DNA from: JACPGQ01 sp039798685
GTDB taxonomy: Bacteria; Patescibacteriota; Microgenomatia; Levybacterales; UBA12049
NCBI GenBank assembly: GCA_039798685.1
Contig: JBDKFM010000024.1
Span: forward strand, 1-18,582
Direction of reading: 5' to 3'
Length of the DNA: 18,582 nucleotides
The notes below the pieces were generated by a model. That model saw only the letters and a list, made by a program, of their open reading frames with translations, did no database searches and was not told the DNA's origin. The position numbers and the translations under genes were made by a program. Positions 6,878 through 14,497 of the stretch are shown in pieces (the stretch's first letter is position 1; the number at the start of each line of letters is the position of its first letter).

Positions 6878-8158
6878 CTATTTGAGGCTGACTGTGTAGA
6901 GGTTTGGTTCGGTGAGAGCGTTATTGAGATTTGTCAGGACAACGAGCTTGGAACCATCCGGCCACGGAAATACATAGTGGTCAAGAAACGGTCCGGCATA
7001 CACCGTCGTTTTATTACTTCCATCATACTCCATAATGATGATTTTCTTCTCATCAACAAAGATCAGGTGCTCTGAGTCAGGAAACCATGTGAGGGGAAGA
7101 TTGCATGTTGATTCTTCCTCCTCGCAGGCATGCGGGAGCGAGTCGAACAGATGAATATTGACGTCTTCTTTTACGTTGTATACGTAGATCTGGCCTTTTT
7201 TGAGAGTACGGCTCTCTGTGAGGGCATTTGTAATTCCGAGAAGGCGGGGTTTTATGATGATCGGGAGCGTCGTGTCCGTTTTTGCCTGATAGAGGATTTT
7301 TGTGTCATCAGGTGACCATGAGATCACAGAGAAGTTTTTTTCGATGAGACTTCTCACGGGTTTCTTCAGGCTGTTGATGCGTGCTTTTTCTTTCGTTTGG
7401 CTCAGTTTTGTCCATGCGGCATCAGTCACATCAAGCACGGCAGTAATATCCTGTGGGCTGTTATTGAATCCTGTTGCTTCAAGGAGGAAGTAGGATGCGT
7501 TTCGTGAAGGACTGGCTGCGATAGTTGCCATGATTTCCTGTGAATCAGGGGACCATGAAAGAGTGGATTTTGAGAAGGTATCAAATGTATCATCAACTAT
7601 CTGTTTTGCCGTACCCTGAAGCGTCAGCACTGGATTTGTCGTCATGTCGTAAATATAGATTCCATTTTTTCTAAATGATTGATCATCGACGATAAACGCG
7701 ATCTTTGTGCCTTGCGGATCAAGTACGGGACGTTGTACACCTGTATTGCTCACTCCTTCAAGTTTGAGGGCGATCGGGAAGAGTCTTGCGTCCGCGACGG
7801 TCACAACTTTTTCCTGGATACTCAGCTTTTTTTCCCAGGGGAAATAGCCGTCCTTTACTATTTTTACCGTATACTCGCCTGGTGTGAGATTGAGCGTGGT
7901 GTCTGTTGCTGTTGTGAGGTGGCCGTCAATAAATACCTGTGCACCCCGTGGCTCGCTGTTTGTGACAAGAATTCCTGTTTTGGAAACTGTTGGTTTTCCC
8001 TGTTGGATGCCGAAGCGGTAGCCTGTTCCATAGAGGATAACACCAATTGTGCCGATCACGAGGATGACAAGTATGATTAGTGAGATTGCGATCTGTTTCG
8101 TCCCGCGGTGGTGGTGTTCCTGATGTGTAGTCATGTCGTATTCTTTTTCTTCAGGCAT
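6878..8158 (-). CDS. PEGA-domain, TolB/WD40-like beta-propeller membrane protein
   Basis: A 426-residue protein. A short polar N-terminus with a His cluster (THQEHHHRG) leads into one transmembrane helix (about residues 23-43). A PEGA domain follows (about 62-116; TNSEPRGAQVFIDG, then LTPGEYTVKIVKDGYFPWEK). After it come repeated beta-propeller blades with TolB/WD40-like motifs (LDPQGTKIAFI, LSWSPDSQEIMAT, ISWSPDDTKILYQ, TWFPDSEHLIFVD, PWPDGSKLVVL). The extracytoplasmic part probably binds cell-wall or surface polymers or partner proteins; no enzymatic motif is seen. I chose ATG 8158 over GTG 8182 because a TTGCAA-N17-TATAAT promoter ends nine bases before it and GTG 8182 lies upstream of the expected transcript start. 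It is divergent from mreB and shares promoter sequence with it. Confidence 0.85.
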   Translation of the reverse strand: MPEEKEYDMTTHQEHHHRGTKQIAISLIILVILVIGTIGVILYGTGYRFGIQQGKPTVSKTGILVTNSEPRGAQVFIDGHLTTATDTTLNLTPGEYTVKIVKDGYFPWEKKLSIQEKVVTVADARLFPIALKLEGVSNTGVQRPVLDPQGTKIAFIVDDQSFRKNGIYIYDMTTNPVLTLQGTAKQIVDDTFDTFSKSTLSWSPDSQEIMATIAASPSRNASYFLLEATGFNNSPQDITAVLDVTDAAWTKLSQTKEKARINSLKKPVRSLIEKNFSVISWSPDDTKILYQAKTDTTLPIIIKPRLLGITNALTESRTLKKGQIYVYNVKEDVNIHLFDSLPHACEEEESTCNLPLTWFPDSEHLIFVDEKKIIIMEYDGSNKTTVYAGPFLDHYVFPWPDGSKLVVLTNLNNALTEPNLYTVSLK

Positions 8159-8167
8159 ATCGTCTTT

Positions 8168-8219
8168 ATTATAGTCTCTCACATTACCCCTTGCAACAAA
8201 AAGTATGCGTTCTTATAAT
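8168..8219. promoter_or_regulatory. Divergent promoter pair sharing one palindromic -35 hexamer
   Basis: TTGCAA at 8191-8196 is its own reverse complement. Leftwards, a 17-base spacer leads to TATAAT on the minus strand (8173-8168), nine bases before ATG 8158 of the PEGA gene. Rightwards, another 17-base spacer (8197-8213) leads to TATAAT on the plus strand (8214-8219), pointing at mreB, with a leader of roughly 110-140 nt. Both -10 boxes are perfect and both spacers optimal. Confidence 0.75.
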
Positions 8220-8319
8220 CGTTGTAGGATCAACTCTTACTCAAATGTTATAGAAGTATGGTATTTTGATAGAGTTAATTAGCTGCATTGCTTCATTCTT
8301 CCGCTCCTGCCTTTTCACT

Positions 8320-8324
8320 GAGGT
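8320..8324 (+). promoter_or_regulatory. Shine-Dalgarno-like GAGGT upstream of mreB
   Basis: GAGGT ends eight bases before GTG 8333 and eleven before ATG 8336, both in frame with mreB. It supports a start 10-11 codons upstream of ATG 8366, which has only a weak GAAGGG at nine bases. The choice between them is open. Confidence 0.4.
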
Positions 8325-8365
8325 AGCGCAAAGTGATGGAACACGTGGCTGAAGGGAATCTCAGT

Positions 8366-9385
8366 ATGTTTTCATTTACACCTAAAAGAATCGGTATCGA
8401 TCTTGGGACTGCGAATACGCTTGTGTATCTTGTTGGAGAGGGTATTGTGCTCAATGAGCCGACGGTCGTCGCTGTGACTGCTGAGGAGAATAGGGTTGTT
8501 GCTGTCGGAAAAGAAGCAAAGGAGATGCTTGGGAGAACTCCTGGAAATGTCATGGCGCTTCGTCCGCTTCGCGATGGTGTGATCGCTGATTACACAATCA
8601 CTGAAGCGATGCTGTCATATTTTATCGATAAAGCGTGTGGGCATTCCCGTTTTTTTAAACCAGAGGTAATGGTGTGTATTCCATCAGGCGTCACGCAGGT
8701 TGAGAGGCGAGCGGTACTAGATGCGACGATGTCAGCGGGTGCGAGAGTAGCGTATCTGATTGATGAACCACTCGCAGCTGCGATCGGAGCGAAGATCCCG
8801 ATTGCTCAGCCTGCAGGACATATGATCGTCAATATCGGTGGCGGCTCGACTGAGTCGGCGGTAATCTCGCTCGGAGGTGTGGTCGTGCACAGTTCAGTGC
8901 GGGTTGCGGGAAATAAGATCGATGAGGCAATTGCTGCGTATACAAAAAAGAAGTTCAATTTGCTGATCGGTGAAACAACGGCTGAATTGATCAAGATTGA
9001 GATAGGAAATGCAGTGCCTGAGAAGCATGACGGGGAGAAAAAAATGGAGATTAGAGGAAGAGATAATATTACCGGACTCCCGAGAACGATTGAGCTTACG
9101 GAAATCCAGATAAATGAAGCGATACGGCCGGTGCTTATTGATATCATCCAGGGACCAAAAACTGTTTTGGAGCAATGTCCACCTGAACTTGCGAGCGATA
9201 TTATTGATAAGGGGATTGTAATGTCGGGAGGGACGTCATTACTACGCAATTTTGATAAGCTCATGACGCAGATTACGGGAGTTCCATGTCACGTTGCTGA
9301 AGACGCATTGCTCTGTGTTGTCCGGGGGACAGGTGTGGCTATGGAGAACATAGAGTTGTATAAACGAAGTATCACTAGGAAATAA
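8366..9385 (+). CDS. mreB: Rod-shape determining actin homologue MreB
   Basis: A 339-residue actin-fold ATPase that forms membrane-bound filaments and guides cell-wall synthesis. Motifs in order: phosphate-1 RIGIDLGTANTLVY (residues 8-21), GIVLNEPTVVAV, CIPSGVTQVERRAV, the connecting segment LIDEPLAAAIGA with the catalytic-type Glu134, phosphate-2 MIVNIGGGSTESAVIS, and adenosine motif IVMSGGTSLLRNF (284-296). The phosphate-2 loop is unusual: the normal DIGGGTT begins with an Asp that helps place Mg and water, and here Asn156 (AAT codon) takes its place. The start at 8366 gives the standard N-terminus (MF.F..KRIGIDLGT); GTG 8333 or ATG 8336 have a better Shine-Dalgarno sequence. No mreC or mreD follows. 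Confidence 0.95.
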   Translation: MFSFTPKRIGIDLGTANTLVYLVGEGIVLNEPTVVAVTAEENRVVAVGKEAKEMLGRTPGNVMALRPLRDGVIADYTITEAMLSYFIDKACGHSRFFKPEVMVCIPSGVTQVERRAVLDATMSAGARVAYLIDEPLAAAIGAKIPIAQPAGHMIVNIGGGSTESAVISLGGVVVHSSVRVAGNKIDEAIAAYTKKKFNLLIGETTAELIKIEIGNAVPEKHDGEKKMEIRGRDNITGLPRTIELTEIQINEAIRPVLIDIIQGPKTVLEQCPPELASDIIDKGIVMSGGTSLLRNFDKLMTQITGVPCHVAEDALLCVVRGTGVAMENIELYKRSITRK

Positions 9386-9610
9386 CTTATAAGAATGTAT
9401 TTTCTATTTTAGTCATGAAAAATTTCCTGCATTCTTTTCCTCTTTTCACAGCTGAGTCTATTTATAGTTTATCAATTTCTCAATTATCGAAATCTTACAT
9501 ATATAGCCGTATATTCATTAAAAATGAGCATAAATATTGATAAGAAAAAGTACTCAGAAGAATTGAATCGCTATAAGAGATGAAATTCTCTAAAATGAGT
9601 CTATAGTAGT
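9386..9610. other. AT-rich spacer between mreB and the WecG-like gene
   Basis: 225 AT-rich bases with no convincing gene or terminator. Two tiny open frames exist on the plus strand (41 codons from about 9415 and 19 codons from about 9523, the latter reading MSINIDKKKYSEELNRYKR). Neither has a Shine-Dalgarno sequence. TAAAAT (9591-9596) and TATAGT (9602-9607) are candidate -10 boxes for the downstream gene. Confidence 0.4.
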
Positions 9611-10375
9611 ATGGAGCAATTACCTAAAAAAAATATTCTCGGTATAGCAGTGACGGATGCGAAAAGCGATGATATCCTACAGTATATTACTAGAAGTCTT
9701 GAAGATACAGTTGAATCTTATTATATTGTGACCCCAAATCCCGAGATGATTGTGTTTGCCGGGAAGAGCCCTTCATTTAAAAAGATTCTCAATCAGGCAC
9801 AGATTGCTCTCCCTGATGGAATTGGAGTGACAATTGCTGCCCGAATTCTTGGTAAAGGTGTAAGGGAGAGGGTATCGGGGACTGATTTGATGGAAAGCCT
9901 TTGTGCGAAAGTTGCTAAAAAGCCTATAACGGTGGGCTTTCTCGGAGGAAAAGATCGCGTAGCAGAAAAGACAGTTGAGTGCTTGTTGCGTAAGTATCCG
10001 GGATTGAATGTCGTGTTCATTGCTGAAGAATGGGGAGATGAGGGGTTCCGGAACATGCAAGCAATTTCAAATGTAAAATCCCAAATTCCAAATTCAGTCG
10101 ATATTCTCTTCGTAGCGTTTGGGTTTCCGAAGCAGGAGGAATGGATGGCGAATCATCTGGGGAAAATCCCGGTTCGTATCATGATGGGAGTGGGTGGTGC
10201 ATTTGATTATCTGAGTGGTAAGGTGCCGCGTGCTCCATTTTTTCTTCGAGCAATTGGCCTTGAGTGGTTATTTCGTCTGTTCGTTCAGCCATGGAGATGG
10301 AGAAGGCAGTTATCGTTAATTTCTTTTTTTATGATTGCCGGTAAGGAATTTCTTATTCGATCTAAAGAGGTCTAG
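9611..10375 (+). CDS. WecG/TagA/CpsF family glycosyltransferase
   Basis: A 254-residue GT26-type enzyme. Relatives add N-acetylmannosamine or its uronic acid to a polyprenyl-linked GlcNAc in wall teichoic acid, ECA or capsule synthesis at the inner face of the membrane. Family landmarks: YIVTPNPEMIV, ALPDGIGV (Asp69 matches the proposed TagA catalytic base), RVSGTDLM, VGFLGGKDR, FVAFGFPKQEEWM and MGVGGAFDYLSGKVPRAP. The C-terminal tail (GLEWLFRLFVQPWRWRRQL) is the basic, aromatic membrane-binding appendage of the family. An AT-rich stretch within it (about residues 151-162, NVKSQIPNS) looks repeat-derived. The GT4 gene follows 70 bases later. The exact sugar is not predictable. Confidence 0.93.
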   Translation: MEQLPKKNILGIAVTDAKSDDILQYITRSLEDTVESYYIVTPNPEMIVFAGKSPSFKKILNQAQIALPDGIGVTIAARILGKGVRERVSGTDLMESLCAKVAKKPITVGFLGGKDRVAEKTVECLLRKYPGLNVVFIAEEWGDEGFRNMQAISNVKSQIPNSVDILFVAFGFPKQEEWMANHLGKIPVRIMMGVGGAFDYLSGKVPRAPFFLRAIGLEWLFRLFVQPWRWRRQLSLISFFMIAGKEFLIRSKEV

Positions 10376-10383
10376 TTAGACCT
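10368..10383. repeat. Perfect inverted repeat, possible operator of the GT4 gene
   Basis: AGGTCTAGTTAGACCT has 7-base perfect arms around GT. It overlaps the stop codon of the WecG-like gene (10373-10375). It sits four bases before an extended -10 element, just where a -35 box would be. This placement suits a repressor or activator site; with a 2-nt centre it is a poor hairpin. Confidence 0.5.
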
Positions 10384-10387
10384 AGTA

Positions 10388-10396
10388 TGTTATAAT
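10388..10396 (+). promoter_or_regulatory. Extended -10 promoter of the GT4 gene
   Basis: TGTTATAAT is a perfect extended -10 (TGn-TATAAT), a type that can work without a -35. It predicts a start near 10403 and a leader of about 43 nt before ATG 10446. The leader start carries CACAC-N8-GTGTG (10398-10415). Confidence 0.55.
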
Positions 10397-10445
10397 CCAC
10401 ACAACGTGATGTGTGCGTAAAACACCGAAGCGATTTTGTCGGACT

Positions 10446-11639
10446 ATGAGAATTCTTTATCTACAGACATTTCCATTTTGGGGATCAGGAAGCGGAACGT
10501 ATGCTCGTGCTCTCGCGTCGGAAGTCGGGAAGCGGCATAAGGTTGCAATTGTTGCTCCAGATGATAGGTCGATTGAGCGGGCAAAGGTGTATCCATTGAA
10601 GCTGCCGTTTCGTGTTGCGTTTACTGGTCATCCTGAGTGGCCGAAGTGTAAGCTTTACACCGAGCTGACAAATCAGGAGCTCTCCGCGGTAAAAGATACT
10701 ATTTCCCGTTCGATAATTAAAGCGGTTGAAGATTTTAAGCCGGATATCCTCCACGTTCATCATGCATTTCCTCTGAGCTGGGTTGGGGCGTTCATCAAGG
10801 ATACATATGGCATTAATTCGATTGTGACGATTCACGGATCTGAGCTACCAACACTCGAAAAAGATAAGCGATATATTCAGCCGACTTATGACGGTATGCT
10901 TCGGGCGAAGCGTATTGTTCCAAACAGTGGTTGGACGAAGGAGTGGTTTCTGAAGATATTTAAAGGTGTATTTCATGAAAAATGCCGCGTGATCCCTGGA
11001 GGAGTCGATATCCATAAGTTTGTGTATAGTGAGTCAGGCTCAAAGCAGATTGACCGTGAGCTTGGCTTGCATGGAAGGCCGATGGTGCTGTTTTCAGGAA
11101 AGCTGACAAAGTATAAGGGCGTTGAGTACTTAATTAATGCCGCGAAAAAAATTCATGGAGACGTTGTGATTCTTGGAGACGGACCTGAGAGGAAAAAGCT
11201 TGAAGAACGGGCAAAGCTTCTTAAGCTGACGAATGTTCATTTTATTGGTCATGTGGGAGCAGGAGTAAAAAAGTTGATTCCGTATTACAGCCGGGCAAAT
11301 GTGCTCGTGACCCCTTCAATCTGGGATGAGCCACTTGGTCTTGTGATACTTGAGGCGATGGCGTGTCAGACGCCTGTTGTAGTGACAAGAAAAGGAGGAA
11401 TCCCGTTGGCAGTAAAAGAAGGGTATAACGGATATTTTGTCAGACCACGAAATAGCAGTGAGATTGTATTGAAGGTAAATGCGCTTTTGGATAATGAAAA
11501 ATTGTGTCAAAAAATGGGATTGAATGCACGAAAGAGTATAGAGCAGAAATTTTCCTGGGAGATGATTGCGGCGAAGTTTGAGCGAATGTATGATAAGTTT
11601 GCAATAAGAAAATCAGCACGCTCACTTTTTCCACGTTAA
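10446..11639 (+). CDS. GT4-family glycosyltransferase (GT-B fold)
   Basis: A 397-residue retaining glycosyltransferase. The N-terminal Rossmann domain (MRILYLQTFPFWGSGSGTYA) has the Gly-rich acceptor-side loop, and DILHVHHAFPLSW is typical of the family. The C-terminal donor domain begins near GRPMVLFSGKLTKYKGVEYL and carries the E-x7-E motif as EPLGLVILE (Glu295 and Glu303), then EAMACQTPVVVT and GYNGYFV. There is no signal peptide; it should act at the cytoplasmic membrane face on a nucleotide sugar. Between a TagA-like enzyme and glgA, it fits surface polysaccharide or glycan synthesis, but donor and acceptor are unknown. The start ATG 10446 gives the family N-terminus; an in-frame GTG at 10413 would add 11 atypical residues. 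Confidence 0.92.
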   Translation: MRILYLQTFPFWGSGSGTYARALASEVGKRHKVAIVAPDDRSIERAKVYPLKLPFRVAFTGHPEWPKCKLYTELTNQELSAVKDTISRSIIKAVEDFKPDILHVHHAFPLSWVGAFIKDTYGINSIVTIHGSELPTLEKDKRYIQPTYDGMLRAKRIVPNSGWTKEWFLKIFKGVFHEKCRVIPGGVDIHKFVYSESGSKQIDRELGLHGRPMVLFSGKLTKYKGVEYLINAAKKIHGDVVILGDGPERKKLEERAKLLKLTNVHFIGHVGAGVKKLIPYYSRANVLVTPSIWDEPLGLVILEAMACQTPVVVTRKGGIPLAVKEGYNGYFVRPRNSSEIVLKVNALLDNEKLCQKMGLNARKSIEQKFSWEMIAAKFERMYDKFAIRKSARSLFPR

Positions 11640-11673
11640 TGCGTCTCGTCAAGTCTTCATCCAATGTTAGGTA

Positions 11674-11679
11674 TATAAT
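11674..11679 (+). promoter_or_regulatory. Putative -10 box of glgA
   Basis: A perfect TATAAT within GTATATAATA. The expected start is near 11686, ahead of the candidate starts TTG 11695, GTG 11701, ATG 11713 and ATG 11725. No good -35 is seen. Confidence 0.45.
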
Positions 11680-11724
11680 AAAAATTGAATTGCCTTGAGT
11701 GTGCTTTCAACCATGAACAATCAG

Positions 11725-13146
11725 ATGAATGTTCTCATGACCGGGTATGAGATTGCCCCATTCTATAAGCGGGGAGGGCTTGGTGATGTGCTCGGTTCGC
11801 TTCCCATTGCGCTTCAGGAGCTAGGTATCGATGTCAGGCTCGTTATGCCTGATTACCGCAGCATAAAGAAAGAGTATCCGCAGAAAAAAATAGCCTCGTT
11901 TGTGATCGTGTTTGATAAGAGAGAAGAGGAAGTTGTGATTTATCAAGGGACACTACCCAAAACTACAGTCACTGTTTATTTTCTCTCAAATAGAAAATTA
12001 ATCAGTGTCATAAATTTGAAGAAAAAAAGAATTGAAGAATTCATTTTTTTTGATCTTGCAGTGACGGGATTTATTAATTGGCTTGAGGCTCAGGGTGAGT
12101 ATATTCCCGATCTTGTGCACTGTAATGACTGGCATACCGCACTTGTTCCCTTGTTGTTGCAGCGCAGGATGCGCTCAACGATTAAGACTCTTTTAACAAT
12201 TCATAATTTAGGGTATCAGGGGAAGGGATCTTTTTCTGCTCTTGACCAAGCAGGAATTGAGGATGATGAGCTAAAGCTTTTGAGTAGGAGTAATCCCGTC
12301 ACAGAGCTGAATGCACTTGGTGAAGGCATTTTGCATGCTGATGTCATCTCCACCGTTTCTCCTCAGTATGCGAAAGAGATTTCACGGGTCCGTAAGCGTA
12401 CGAAGATATACCATTATTTCCGTATGAGGGAGAAGGAGCATGGGAGTCAGGCGTTAGAGGGAATTTTAAATGGCATCGATGAGAATATCTGGAGTCCTTA
12501 CTCAGGAAGAGTAATCGCTCATTCGTATCACGCGCATACGGTTACCAAAGGTAAGGCTGAGAATAAATCAGTGCTGCTTAAAAAATTACACTTACCAGAC
12601 CGTCCGACATTTTCATTTATAGGGAGAATGGCCGGGCAGAAGGGGATAGGGACGATACTGAAGGCGATGGAGAAGCTCTCTCAAAAAGAGATTAATGTAA
12701 TTTTTTTGGGTAGTGGGGATAAGAAAATTGAAAAAAGCGTGCTTGCTGTTGCGAAAGCGTATACATCATGTGTGAGGGCAGAGGTGGTGTTTAGTGAAGA
12801 GTTTGCATATGAGCTTTATGCTGGGTCGGATTTTCTCCTTATCCCTTCTCTTTACGAACCGTGTGGGCTCATACAGATGGTTGCAATGAAGTATGGAACA
12901 ATACCTCTTGCATCAAAGACGGGAGGACTTATGGATACGATTGAGGATGGCAAGACTGGATTCTTGTCTGAACCAGGTTCGGTACATGGTCTTATCAGCG
13001 CAGTGGAGAGGGCACTTTCTGTCTTTGCAAAACCGGATGCTTTCGAGTCGATGAGGAAGAGGTGTATGGAGCAGGATTTCTCATGGACTAAGAGCGCTTC
13101 TGCATATAAGAGGCTTTACGAAAAACTCATTACCTCCGATTCTTAA
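11725..13146 (+). CDS. glgA: Glycogen (starch) synthase, GT5
   Basis: A 473-residue GT-B enzyme that extends alpha-1,4-glucan from ADP-glucose (or UDP-glucose). The N-terminal loop MNVLMTGYEIAPFYKRGGLG places Lys15 exactly where the donor-binding Lys of the KxGGL motif lies in E. coli GlgA; this is why I chose ATG 11725. ATG 11713 and TTG 11695 are in-frame alternatives. Further landmarks are LVHCNDWHTALVPLL, TIHNLGYQGKGSF, LNGIDENIWSP, FIGRMAGQKGI and YEPCGLIQMVAMKYGT (Glu378), then SKTGGLMDTI. No glgC, glgB or glgP is in the window, but a galT-like gene lies about 2.3 kb downstream. It may make glycogen or a starch-like reserve. Confidence 0.95.
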   Translation: MNVLMTGYEIAPFYKRGGLGDVLGSLPIALQELGIDVRLVMPDYRSIKKEYPQKKIASFVIVFDKREEEVVIYQGTLPKTTVTVYFLSNRKLISVINLKKKRIEEFIFFDLAVTGFINWLEAQGEYIPDLVHCNDWHTALVPLLLQRRMRSTIKTLLTIHNLGYQGKGSFSALDQAGIEDDELKLLSRSNPVTELNALGEGILHADVISTVSPQYAKEISRVRKRTKIYHYFRMREKEHGSQALEGILNGIDENIWSPYSGRVIAHSYHAHTVTKGKAENKSVLLKKLHLPDRPTFSFIGRMAGQKGIGTILKAMEKLSQKEINVIFLGSGDKKIEKSVLAVAKAYTSCVRAEVVFSEEFAYELYAGSDFLLIPSLYEPCGLIQMVAMKYGTIPLASKTGGLMDTIEDGKTGFLSEPGSVHGLISAVERALSVFAKPDAFESMRKRCMEQDFSWTKSASAYKRLYEKLITSDS

Positions 13147-13261
13147 GACCGATCTTTTTTTGAGCTGTTTATTTTTTGCATTTGGGGGTATTTTTGAGCA
13201 GTATTTATAGTCTATTAGTTTATGTATTGATACCTTACTTAGTATATTGACTGAATCATAT

Positions 13262-13320
13262 AGATTCAAAGTTATCTGAAAAGATATTGTGTTCATTTAT
13301 AGAGTTTTGGAGATTCAAAG
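13262..13320. repeat. Direct repeat AGATTCAAAG in the glgA-Fic spacer
   Basis: AGATTCAAAG occurs near 13262-13271 and again near 13311-13320, about 49 bases apart (close to five helical turns), in the 202-base spacer 13147-13348 between the converging 3' ends of glgA and the Fic gene. The spacer is otherwise AT-rich and shows no gene. Confidence 0.35.
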
Positions 13321-13348
13321 GATACTCTATTTTGAGAATTGGCTGCAG

Positions 13349-14302
13349 TTATACTCTCGTATAGTAGACTGATCTTCCTTTTCCGTGAGGCACGATGAGC
13401 CCAAGCATCACGAGGCGTGCGAGATCCCGAGATGCGGTGATTTGTGAGACCTTAAAGTGTTTCTGGACTTTTTTATTCGTGATCGTCGCATGGGGGAATT
13501 CGAGTACATTGATAAGCTCGCGTTGCCGGTCGGTAAGCTGCCAGTGGCCATTTTTTTCAGTATGGAACGCAAGAGCACTTATTTTCTGGAGTGTCTTCTC
13601 AAGCTGTGTCGTCATACCCTGTGAGTAGTACTCAAGCCAGAGATTGAGTGAATTTGATTGCAGTACTGTTTCTTTAATCACGTCAAGTGACGCGAGATCT
13701 TTTCTCCAATATTCGTCGATAACAAGCATGCCCCTGAAGTCATACCCGTTTTTGTAAAGGTAGAGAAGAGACATCAGTCTGGCAAGTCTCCCATTTCCAT
13801 CAATAAAAGGGTGTAGGCAGAGTATCTGCATCTGAATAATCGCTGCCTGAACGATAGGATGGTCATTGCTCTTATGAAGATACTCAAGAATGAGGGAGAG
13901 ATCAATTTGCTCAGTTCCCATACGCTTTGTTTCCACGAGCGCAGCAAGCTCAAGGATATCCTTGAGGCGTACGGGCTGGGCTGTCACGAGCCATTCATGC
14001 GTGATGAGGTCATGAGCTTTTTTGTATTGTATTACCGCCCTCTCTTGCTCTGTGAGCTTGTCTCCTTTGCCTTGCGTAAAGAGTGGAAATGTTTTTATCA
14101 GTAGATTTTCGATATCTGACCGTGTGAGTGGGTTTCCTGAGAGACTGAGGGACCAGTAGATTCTGCCGACCATGGCTTCAAACCTGAGGCGGAGTTCGGT
14201 TTTTGGTGATAATGGCGTCAGAAGTATTTGTGCACGGAGAGACTCAATTCTCTGGATATGTTCCTGAAGGAGGGGAGAGAGTGTGTAGGAGAAGTTAATC
14301 AT
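13349..14302 (-). CDS. Fic-domain AMP-transferase-like protein with C-terminal winged helix
   Basis: A 317-residue protein. Fic enzymes usually transfer AMP from ATP to a Ser, Thr or Tyr of a target protein. The complete active-site motif is present: HPFIDGNGRLAR, with catalytic His164, Asp168, Asn170 and Arg172/Arg175. The N-terminal part holds the segment where class II Fic proteins keep the autoinhibitory [ST]xxxE[GN]; it reads SLSLSGN here (residues 51-57), so the Glu is Ser55. The C-terminus (about residues 254-317; LTDRQRELINVL to GKGRSVYYTRV) is a winged HTH typical of Fic proteins that also bind DNA. The start is ATG 14302, seven bases after a perfect -10 box; TTG 14329 is an in-frame alternative. 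It is divergent from a membrane protein of unknown function. Confidence 0.93.
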   Translation of the reverse strand: MINFSYTLSPLLQEHIQRIESLRAQILLTPLSPKTELRLRFEAMVGRIYWSLSLSGNPLTRSDIENLLIKTFPLFTQGKGDKLTEQERAVIQYKKAHDLITHEWLVTAQPVRLKDILELAALVETKRMGTEQIDLSLILEYLHKSNDHPIVQAAIIQMQILCLHPFIDGNGRLARLMSLLYLYKNGYDFRGMLVIDEYWRKDLASLDVIKETVLQSNSLNLWLEYYSQGMTTQLEKTLQKISALAFHTEKNGHWQLTDRQRELINVLEFPHATITNKKVQKHFKVSQITASRDLARLVMLGLIVPHGKGRSVYYTRV

Positions 14303-14309
14303 CTTTTTG

Positions 14310-14315
14310 ATTATA
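14310..14315 (-). promoter_or_regulatory. -10 box of the Fic gene
   Basis: A perfect TATAAT on the minus strand, seven bases before ATG 14302, predicts a leader of about 1 nt. No good -35 is seen. The box would lie inside the coding region if TTG 14329 were the start. Confidence 0.55.
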
Positions 14316-14497
14316 CTCCTTTCCGTCAAGTGATAGCTCTTTTCTTCCCGTTATTTCTGTGAAGGGGTACGATATTCTGTGAAAAGTCATATAACTATAA
14401 GTTATGAGCTATTTAGTATTTACATTACGATATCTCTATTTTTTTGTGGCTAAAATAATCATTTTTGATATGATTATGATAAGAAAGATATTCACTC

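Noticed and set aside
6859..6881. ATAGTA/TACTAT inverted repeat between sortase and PEGA gene as a terminator
   Set aside because: The 6-base stem is pure A/T apart from one G-C pair, and no T run is placed correctly after it; the T run lies in the loop.
9415..9582. Two tiny ORFs (41 and 19 codons) in the mreB-WecG spacer
   Set aside because: AT-rich, no SD, no clear promoter with the right spacing and no recognisable sequence; frames of this length are expected by chance.
13136..13160. AAGACCGATCTT followed by a T run after glgA as a terminator
   Set aside because: Only four pairs with a 4-base loop; too weak to call, though the T run is well placed.
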